This document shows, piece after piece, positions 56,778-64,000 of a stretch of DNA of 64,000 nucleotides. The notes under the pieces are model-generated. The model ran no database searches and was not told the origin of the DNA. It saw only the letters and a list, made by a program, of their open reading frames with translations. How positions within the stretch are numbered: the first letter of the stretch is position 1; each line of letters opens with the position of its first letter. Made by a program: the position numbers and the translations under genes. Source of the DNA: Mesorhabditis belari (taxonomy: Eukaryota > Nematoda > Chromadorea > Rhabditida > Rhabditidae); NCBI GenBank assembly GCA_958450365.1, contig CAUEEP010000909.1, positions 1,172,001 to 1,236,000 of the forward strand. The letters are read 5' to 3'.

Positions 56778-57991
56778 TTAGAAACGTACAAATTCCAAAC
56801 TTAAGCCTTTTATAGTGTTTCCTCGCCGTTGTATTGCTTCTTGGACATCTGTAAATGAATGATCAATGGTAGACTGTGATTCTTACTTTGTCTATTGACA
56901 TTTCTTTGCTCCAGCTCCGGTGGAAGAACTCGTTCCAGGTAATCGATCACAAATTCACAGCGTTTTCCCCATTCGGAAATCCTAGGATGTTTTCAATTTG
57001 GTGCTTGGACAGATAAATGTAACATAGAACACTTTGATCTTTTGCCCAGGGCAAATTGAAGTTTTCTACAGAGTGACCCATAATTATAGGTGCAGTGACT
57101 TATTATTAACTATCTCGATCTCCTCAAATTTTGAAATTTTGCACTCGGCCCAGAAGCATTTCAAAAATCAGATTTGGACATTCCAACAAGACGGGCCTCC
57201 GGCTCACAAAGCCAAAAAAGTCGAAGATTTTTGAAAAGTGAAGTTTCCCGATTTCATCTCTTTTTCTGAATGGCCGGATCTCAATCCGATGGATTATTCT
57301 GTCTGGTCCGCCCTTGAGGCAAAAGCTTACTCAAAACCGCATAAAAATGTTGAAAGTATGAAGGAAAGTCTTCTAAAAGCCTGAGATGAACTCGAGTATG
57401 CTTACTTCGGCACCGTGAATGCCTTTCCTAAACGCTTGACAGCGTGCTCAGCTAAAAATGGCGATCGCTCTAAATTTAATTGTTACTTTGTTGTTCATTG
57501 GTGTCAAATAAAGAATTTAAAACAAAAGTTTAACCTCTAAAGTTTAATTCTATTCTTGTTTAATCCTCTACAAAGCTTTCTATCTGCACCTATAATTATG
57601 GGCCACTCTGTATGCAGCAAAATGGTCAGCTGTTAGCAGCAGTTACCATTTTTCGATAGTGAACTCTTCCTTTGTAAAAGTGCATCCAAAAAGTCCAGCT
57701 GCTCTTGTGAGCTGGTGCTCGAAGTAAAAGTCGTCTCTGACATATCGATTCGTGAAAGTATCCAGTAAACGCTGGTGTTGAGGACCGTAGGACTAAAGAT
57801 TTGACATGGAAGATATGACTAAAATAACTGTATTGTAGTTCTTCAGAAGTACAATACAATCATAAAAATCACACCTCAGCTCCATGTGGAGACAAAACAA
57901 ACTCAATCAACTTTTGGGATGCTCCAGGCAGCTGTGGATGTACCAATACAATGGGAGAAAGGATTGATCTGAATTCTTTTGACTTGCACAT
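56778..57991 (-). CDS. Uncharacterised protein P1 (paralogue of P2)
   Basis: Exons 57991-57875, 57792-57647, 56981-56887 and 56848-56778 join in phase into 142 aa. Conserved blocks shared with P2: SYGPQHQRLLDTF ... HQLTRAAG ... EFTIEKW, and EWGKRCEFVIDYLERVLPPE. It appears soluble, helical and intracellular, with no signal peptide (starts MCKSKEFRSILS). The third exon is 95 nt in both paralogues and the phases agree, so they are tandem duplicates. Its long intron 2 contains a deleted Tc1/mariner element (57070-57610). Family not recognised. Confidence 0.72.
57070..57610 (+). mobile_element. Internally deleted Tc1/mariner element in P1 intron
   Basis: 541 bp flanked by TA. Left TIR CAGAGTGACCCATAATTATA, right TIR ending AATTATGGGCCACTCTG. 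The inside encodes the transposase C-terminal half: WTFQQDGPPAHKAKKVEDF (second catalytic Asp) followed by a stop, then EWPDLNPMDYSVWSALEAKA (third catalytic region) and KPHKNVESMKESLLKA. The N-terminal half is missing. It lies antisense to P1. Confidence 0.82.
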
Positions 57992-58332
57992 TGATTGTCC
58001 CCTACTTCAATTGCCCGACATTAGAGCGTACATTGTCTGTCCCCCTCATCATACAGAGCCATCAGCTAAATTGAAGTCTAATCTCGAAACTTTCTCATCA
58101 ATTAAACCTTGAATTTCATCTCGTCACTAGGATTTGGTAGAGTCGATAGAAAAATCTGTTTCTCTGTTTGATCCAACCTAAAACTTTGAGTTTAACAAAA
58201 CATTTCCTTCCTTACCAAGCGCCATTCATTTTCTTCTCCGTTAACAAATATTGTGGCAAAGCGAAGACCAATCTGAGGGGTTCATTGAATTCTATCAGAA
58301 AACATCCAAGACGATGCCGCTAAAGTTGATGT
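57992..58332. other. Spacer between P2 and P1
   Basis: About 340 nt, no gene seen. It should hold the P1 promoter and the P2 3' end. Confidence 0.4.
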
Positions 58333-59687
58333 TCAAACGTTTAGCAATAAAAGTACGATGTGCATGTCCATTGTATTTAGAAGACTCGTGTCAGGTAGTG
58401 CTTGCCCAATTCGGACGATAGCTGAAATTTTGAATTCATAAAGTTTTGTAAGTTAGCCTACTTTCTAGGTTATAACCATTGGCTGCTAAATTTGCGGGAA
58501 GAAGTTGTTCCAGATAAAGAGAGGCAAACTCGCAACGTTTCCCCCAGTCATCGAGCCTTCAAGGGTTGAATCGAATACTTGAAAGTATAAGGAAGATGAT
58601 GGTGTTGATGAAATTTGATCTACACTCGTCCTGACCTAGTCTGACTTTATTCTAGGTCAGCTGTACAAGTATCTGGGCCTACCAGGAGCCAGGCCTGGCT
58701 TCTGGCCAGGTTCTGGTCTTACCTGACATACAGACCCAGGTCTGGGCTGAAACATCCATACATCTAATATATACAGGCTGGCTGAAAATTACGTGCCGCC
58801 AAAGAAAACGCCATAATTTAATTTTCTTTCAAGGAACATGTAAAAATATGTATATAACGCCGTTCGTCTGTCTGTCTGTCTGTCTGTCCGAGGTTTTTAT
58901 TCGGGGAATTGAGCTAGGGGGCTGAAAACTCGCATTTTAGGGTAAAAACATTCGCTGATTCCGAATCTGAAGTCTGTTTGTAAAAACGTCATTTCCCGCC
59001 AAGTTATTCGCCTTTAAAATTTACTACGACCACCCAATTTGCATTTCACACCAAATTTGCATCTAAGAGGGGGAATTTAATGCAAATTTTAGCAAAGCAG
59101 CCGCGTAGCGGATGCCCAGCGCAGCTAATCTCACCTTAATGCCACCCAACACATCAGCTAACAGGCTGGAACATCTCTAAATAGAACCTAAGCAACCTAA
59201 GTCACAGCTCATCATAGAATTATATAATTATATAACGCTCTTTAAAAAGTAACTTACCATTTTTCGACAGTAAACTCTGCAACAGGGTACGATCGAGCTA
59301 ACCCAACCGCATGAGCTTGTAACTGAAGTTCGTATCGAAGTGGCAAGAAATATTTGGTCTTGAATATTTCCAACAATCTCATGAATTGTGGGCCATATTT
59401 CTGAAAGTGAAAAGCTTTGTAAAATAAAAGTGAGAAAAATTGTTACTTACAGTGTTGAGTTGACTAAAAATAGAATTGATTTTGTCGTTTAAAAAAGCAA
59501 GTACCTCAGAGTCTGGTGAGATTGCCAGAAAACTGATCAACGCGGATGTTATTCCGGGAGGAAACAAAGGTAAATGCGCAGTGGGTTGTTCGTTTGGTTC
59601 ATTGGGAGCCAAAGCTTCAGGATTTCCCGTTGTCGTTGTTTTGCTCTTTGAGCCATTCGAGCGTTTTTTGCGATTTTTCTTTGGCAT
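58333..59687 (-). CDS. Uncharacterised protein P2 (paralogue of P1)
   Basis: Exons 59687-59451, 59400-59258, 58556-58462 and 58421-58333 join in phase into 187 aa. It starts with a basic low-complexity leader (MPKKNRKKRSNGSKSK), then FPPGITSALISFLA, KYGPQFMRLLEIF ... LQLQAHAVG ... EFTVEKW and DWGKRCEFASLYLEQLLP. The leader could be a nuclear localisation signal (inference). The exon 3 acceptor (TTGAAG) is weak but keeps the frame. Intron 2 (58557-59257) has a CCAGG-rich repeat (about 58660-58775) and a GTCT microsatellite (58865-58889). Function unknown. Confidence 0.72.
58557..59257. repeat. Repeat-rich intron of P2 with (GTCT)n microsatellite
   Basis: 58660-58775 holds overlapping palindromic CCAGGCCTGG/CCAGG units. 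58865-58889 is GTCT repeated five to six times. Around 59030-59100 similar words recur (CCAATTTGCATTTCACACC, CCAAATTTGCATC). This resembles a decayed non-autonomous transposon but I found no clear ends. Confidence 0.45.
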
Positions 59688-60126
59688 TTATCTAAATGTA
59701 AGCTAAAAAGAAGGGCATTAAAATGAACAAAATAACAAAACAAAACAGAACAGAACAGAACAAAAATATTTTTGTTTGGAAAACCTTTTGATTTCTTAAA
59801 TCTAAAATTTAACGGAAAATTTTTAAGATAAGGAAAGAAAAGTGACAGCTGTGAGCATTTTTTTGCTATAAAGTGATAAGTCATGCCACCAAAATCACGT
59901 GTACCTCAAAGAGTCATGAATTAATAGTTTGCATAGCTAGCTTTATTTTTTCAACTCTACATTACTATACCTGCATCACTTGGTTCCTAGTTTAGGTCAA
60001 TGGTCGACTTGATGGACTTGCTCGGGAGATTGCGGTTTTTCTGGGAAAAAGATGCAAACAAGGGCTTGCAATTCATGGACCTACGGATGCCCTTGCATGA
60101 AAGATAAAGCTTAAACTTTACTAATA
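59688..60126. other. P2 upstream region
   Basis: No gene seen. A short AACAGAACAG microsatellite lies near 59740-59762. The minus frame 59884-59549 overlaps P2 exon 1 in another frame and is a shadow. Confidence 0.45.
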
Positions 60127-61409
60127 TTAGGTACGGAAAAAATTAATGTCGTATTTTTTCACTAAAGTTCAAATGTTCATAAAATTTTTATTTCAAAAGC
60201 AATTTAATCAAAGTAAAAACCAGTAGAATCTATACATGAATGTCAACTTTTAGCTAACTTTTCAATTCCTAAAGTGTAGAACGCGGGCTCCATTGAATCG
60301 ATAAACTCCTTGTTGCCATTTTCGACCTCCCCTTGAGTAGCAAAGCATTTCTCCGATAAGAAGTGATCAAGGAACTTGAAAAAGTGAAAATCTGTAGGCG
60401 ACAAATCAGGAGAATATGGAGCATAAGGGAGGACTTCAATGTGCAGCTCGTTCAATTTTTGAAGAGTCTTCAGTAAAGAATGCGGATGGGCATTGTCTTG
60501 CAATAGGATGGGATCCTTCCGATTCACTAGAGCTGGATCGATCCTGCGAATTTTTTCATACATTTCGTTTATTTCGTGAATATACTGATCAGAATTCATC
60601 GTTTCTCCTTTTAATAGAATTGAATAATGGATCAGACCTTTCTGCGACCACCAAACACTGAGAAGAAGCTTCTTTGGGTATAGGTCGGGCTTCGGAAAGG
60701 GGTTTGGTGGTTATCCTTTATCTAGCCATTCGGATTTGCGTTTTCGGTTATCGTAGAGGACCCATTTTTCATCACAATTTACAATTCGATCCAGAAATGA
60801 CTCCTTTTGATGACGAATCAACAATGAGTATGATGTGAGGTAAGAGTGCAATTTTTGATATTCGTTCAACTGAGGAGGCAACCACTTTTTCAACTTTTTT
60901 ACTTTTCCGATTTCCTTGAGATTGTTCCCAATTATGTGTGGAGTGACCCCAAAGTGCGTTGCTAATTCTGCCTCCGTTGTTCTGGGATTCGCTTCTACCA
61001 GCTCCTTTAATTCGTCATTGTCGAGACTAACATGGCGTCTGCGGCCTTCCTTGTCATTAAGATCCTCGTCGCCTTCCCGGAATCGTTTGAACCAGAGCTT
61101 AACTGTTCGAACTTCAGCTTTGTTTTCCCTAAAAGCTTGATTGATGTTTTGGGTCGCTTCTGACGCATTGTGGCCAAGCTTGAACTCATACAAAAAGAGA
61201 AGGCGAAAGTCTCGATTTTCCATCGATGTAAAACAACCGGAAAAAAAACCATTAAGAAAGGTCTAAGCAAAAGTGTTAAACAGAAAAGAAAATTGAGAAA
61301 AAATACTCAAATACATAAAAAGACCCAAGGTCAATAAGCATCTGCAGCCGCGTAGGCAACGCCGGAAAGTGAGACTCACAAATACGACATTAATTTTTTC
61401 CGTACCTAA
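60127..61409 (-). mobile_element. Near-complete mariner transposon
   Basis: 1283 bp flanked by TA, with perfect terminal repeats of about 30 bp beginning TTAGGTACGGAAAAAATTAA. Full mariner length and a single transposase frame on the minus strand. Ends this well preserved indicate recent movement or selection. Unlike the other mariners here it lies between genes. Confidence 0.92.
60243..61223 (-). pseudogene. Mariner transposase with one internal stop
   Basis: ATG 61223 to stop 60243: 326 codons in one frame, interrupted only by TAA at 60713-60711. The N-terminal HTH domain has FRLLFLYEFKLGHNASEA, LWFKRFREGDEDL and TEAELATHFGVTP. The first catalytic Asp is in NCDEKWVLYDN, the second in LLQDNAHPH, the third in YAPYSPDLSPTDFHFF. 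The C-terminus is TLGIEKLAKS. The stop follows WLDKG, where mariners usually have Glu before Pro-Pro, so one base change suffices. The catalytic triad is otherwise present (D,D34D by family). Confidence 0.9.
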
Positions 61410-61789
61410 TATAAAATTCTGAGTTCACATTTAGAAAATAGAGAAAATATTCAAGTGCCCCGTTGCTTTGCGATGCTCCGAAGGCCGATTGCGCAACGGG
61501 GTACACAAAAGTTGTGTTTGTGTTGATCTCGGAGTGCGTTGATCTCGGATAATGCAATTCTAAAGCGTGGATGCGGCAAAGAAATGCAAATTTTCTTTTC
61601 TAATTACATTTAACGCAAAGATTGCTTCTAAACACACTAAAAAAAAAGTTTTTACCTTGTAAACTTTACTTTCAAACTTTTACTTTTGTTTTTCAATTTC
61701 ATTTTTTGTTTTAATGATTTAGTTGTCAACTGCCTAGAGCAAGTAGTTACGATGAGCAACGGCTTTAATAGTTCGATAAAAAACAACTA
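61410..61789. other. Intergenic, short palindrome
   Basis: GCCCCGTTGCTTTGCGATGC and the nearby GATTGCGCAACGGGGTAC form an imperfect inverted repeat at about 61457-61505. No gene. Confidence 0.4.
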
Positions 61790-62314
61790 TTGGGTTGGGG
61801 AGAATGAGTCGGCGCCCAACTTTAAAGGGACTTTTTGCACACATAAAGCCTTCTTTAAACATACGTTTGGTTTCATCAAAAGGATCCACTATTTCTCTAC
61901 AAAATCACTTTTGAGAGATTCCACAAAGCTTTTCTTTCGTGGAGTTTATGAACTTCCAAACGCAGCTGGTTAAAATGGCAAAGAGTCCGACTCATCATTT
62001 GAACAGTTTCTTTCACATAAACCTTCTTTGGTGTTTATATAAAAAAGATAGAGCACATTCAATTACTTAAGTTGCCAAATTTGCAGGAAGATCCCACCAA
62101 TGGTTTTTTCTAGATCACAGTTTGTAGTTTTTGTGAAAAAATGGCTTTTTCTTGAGCGGAGGCGCTGTTTGAATTTTCTTTTAAATGTCCTTTTGTAGAG
62201 AATTAGTTAACCATTCTACTGATATCAAACGCATATTATTTGACGAAGTCGAATAGAAGTTTTAGATATTTTTTTTTTTGATTTTCGGCGCCGACTCATT
62301 CTCCCCAACCCAAT
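61790..62314. mobile_element. TIR element with TTGGGTTGGGGAG ends
   Basis: 525 bp flanked by TA. Left TIR TTGGGTTGGGGAGAATGAGT continuing CGGCGCC. The right TIR is its exact complement over about 27 bp. The TA target and TTGGG ends suggest a Tc1/mariner-type MITE. The internal open frame 61686-61973 crosses the left TIR and has no recognisable domain. Confidence 0.8.
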
Positions 62315-63138
62315 AGTTTTCAACCATTTTTACTTTTTAGAAGTTACATACAAAAAAAAACTGTCCTGTTGTTGCGCCGCTTTCTTCTTCTCCTTCTTTT
62401 CTTTTGTGGTTGTTATCTAAAATAAAAACATTGTTTAACCAATCGAACATAAAAAGAAAAAGATTATGGCAAACAAACAATGACTTACTATTAATCACAT
62501 ATCGCTTTGAAAAATGAAAATGAAAATGAAAGTGGTTGCAAAATAATCATGCTCGCCTTTACATACGCAATATAGTCTAGTTCTGGTTCAGTAGAGTATT
62601 CTGGAATAATCAGGAGCAATAAAAGTCGTTCAATAGAAGAGTTTGGTTATTGGGTTAACTTTAATTTCAAAACGACTGTACCCTGCTCATTTCCTTTATT
62701 CGTTTTTCAATCAACTTCCAATCAAAAATTTCCCGAATCAACGCAAGCAAGAACATCAAATAAAAAGAAATCAAATTTTACTGGCAAAATAGCTTCGCTT
62801 CGCTTTTCTGTGGCCTTTTCTATTTTCACAATTCTCCCCATCGATTTCCTTACTCTTAAAAATTTTGGCATCAAAGCTGACGCAATGCTGAATAAAAATG
62901 GAAGAATTGAACCTCAAAAGCTCACAAACATTCAACTTCTGCAAAACATTTCAAAAATTTTTGATTAAATCTATTCAAAGTAGAGTTCACGGGTTTTACC
63001 GTTCAATAAAATGACCAAAAATCAAAGCATTGAATTTATGGGAACAACAAGAGCGATGAGAACAAAAAGTGGAAAAAATAGATCGGGTACACAAGGCTAA
63101 ATTTAAGGCAAGCTGGAGTTTGGATTTTGAATCAGATT
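62315..63138. other. Intergenic before CAP gene
   Basis: No gene seen. TGAAAATGAAAATGAAAG microsatellite near 62512. Confidence 0.4.
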
Positions 63139-64000
63139 ATGTATTTCTTGTTGGTCTGTACGGTACTGCTTCCAGGTAAGATCCAGATTACAACCAATTT
63201 TCAGTGCCTAAGTCAAAAGTCCAAAAAATTTGACTTAAGTTAAACCAGAACCGTCTTTTTGCTCTTATTGAGATCCGATCCAACTCATTCTTAAATGTTT
63301 CTTGAAAACCGGCTTCAGGAATCACTCAATCGCTAACCAGCGAGCCATTTGTTGGGACAATACCTGTGTACATTGTAAAGGTATGATCTTTGTGGGTTTT
63401 TCTTAGCGTTATTCCAACTGGACCAAGAACCAGGGCTTGTAAGCTGACCGGTTAGAAGCCAGGTTCAATCCTGACATGCTGTAGACGCTCCAGTCGCCAT
63501 TAATGCGATAACAAGATTTTTATCTTGAACACTGAATGAACCGTAAGTGCTTTCTTCATTGTCTTGTGGCCCATTTACTGACGGAGTACTAAGAATATAA
63601 TAAAAGGGTTGAAGGGGGTCTGTAAAAGGTGGTCTGGTGCAAAGACCAAGCCAATTCCAACTAAGGCCAGTAGTCAAGTTTATAACTTCTGATCGGTCTC
63701 TGCCTTGGCCTGACCTGGAAAAATTGCATTTAGATTTGTTGACAATATTTCAGACAATAATCTGCGTTCAAGAATCGCTCTTGGTCGTGAGCGTTGGTTC
63801 AATGGAACATGCCTGAATGCAACTTGTCCCACGGATGAGAACGTCTTCATGTATTGGCCACCATCAAAGAGAACTTATCAACTGGTAGGATTTATAATTC
63901 GAATTGAAAAATGCAGATTTTTCCAGAAATGGGATGCCGGTTTGGCGTTGAATGCCTCAAAGCGTCTTACCTCACTCTTCACCTACACTCCAGTCTACAG
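63139..64000 (+). CDS. CAP (SCP/TAPS, VAL-like) secreted protein, 5' part
   Basis: Exon 1 63139-63175 starts a signal peptide (MYFLLVCTVLLP). A probable exon 2 is 63319-63380. Exon 3 63755-63883 enc­odes NNLRSRIALGRERWFNGTCL, the start of the CAP domain (normally H-N-x-L-R-S). Exon 4, 63927 to the window end, encodes KWDAGLALNASKRL, matching the family's W-D-x-x-L-A-x-x-A helix. The exon 2 to exon 3 phases do not agree, so a small exon may be missing or exon 2 may be wrong. An unusual Cys-containing stretch (NATCPTDENVFMYWPPSK) separates the two CAP motifs. Such proteins are secreted and in parasites modulate hosts; here the role is unknown. The gene continues beyond the window. Confidence 0.68.
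63417..63480 (+). other. tRNA-like fragment in CAP intron
   Basis: GCTTGTAAGCTGACCGGTTA followed by GCCAGGTTCAATCCTGAC: a B box with a pairing T stem (CCAGG/CCTGA, partial) but the D arm and acceptor are not recognisable. Relic. Confidence 0.3.

Noticed and set aside
58865..58889. (GTCT)n run considered as a CRISPR-like or regulatory array
   Set aside because: A simple microsatellite without spacers; CRISPR arrays are not expected in a nematode nuclear genome.
1..64000. Toxin-antidote or other selfish gene drive within the duplicated array
   Set aside because: Considered because of linked fast-evolving genes and duplications, but nothing in the sequence (membrane toxin, paired antidote) supports it.

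Overview
This is nuclear DNA from a nematode, most likely a free-living rhabditid. It is AT-rich and its genes have many small exons with mostly short GT..AG introns ending in TTTTCAG-like acceptors. Several first ATGs lie just behind a lone acceptor, as expected for spliced-leader trans-splicing. The gene families also fit: Str-type serpentine chemoreceptor, divergent nuclear hormone receptor (NHR), sigma-type GST, SCP/TAPS (CAP), Kunitz and an IR-like ionotropic receptor. I cannot name the species. Exon models were built by hand from reading frame, splice motifs and, where available, comparison of duplicated copies.

Layout. 1-1039: 3' end of a chemoreceptor gene. 2506-4739: complete pgam-5-type phosphatase. 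5.5-45.2 kb: a complex segmental duplication. Its unit is [RING/B-box gene] - [chemoreceptor remnant] - [NHR gene] - [secreted Gly/Tyr-rich gene] - [Kunitz gene]. There is a broken partial unit 0 (about 5.56-8.5 kb), unit 1 (about 8.5-22.6 kb), unit 2 (about 23.0-37.85 kb) and an inverted incomplete copy on the minus strand (about 39.48-45.23 kb). Units 1 and 2 have decayed in complementary ways. Unit 1 keeps an intact secreted gene but has a damaged NHR and a dead Kunitz gene. Unit 2 keeps an intact NHR and Kunitz gene but has a nonsense codon in the secreted gene. Two short stretches of homopolymer-like sequence inside the array look like assembly faults.

46.1-47.64 kb: complete GST, convergent with an IR-like receptor gene (50.23-47.69 kb, minus). 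52.73-51.58 kb (minus): a secreted protein made almost entirely of Gly-Ile/Leu-Asn/Ser/Thr triplets, followed about 100 bp downstream by a small ORF with its own trans-splice-like acceptor (possible operon). 53.1-55.0 kb: two small cysteine-rich secreted peptides, divergently arranged. 56.8-59.7 kb: two tandem paralogues of a family I do not recognise, with identical exon phases. 60.1-61.4 kb: a near-complete mariner element. 63.1 kb to the end: start of a CAP-domain secreted protein.

Mobile DNA is dense and mostly intronic: a full-length mariner with one internal stop, several internally deleted Tc1/mariner elements, pogo/Tigger-like remnants, and at least five families of palindromic or TIR-bearing MITEs. 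Several tRNA-like sequences with A and B boxes occur, but none folds as a convincing functional tRNA.
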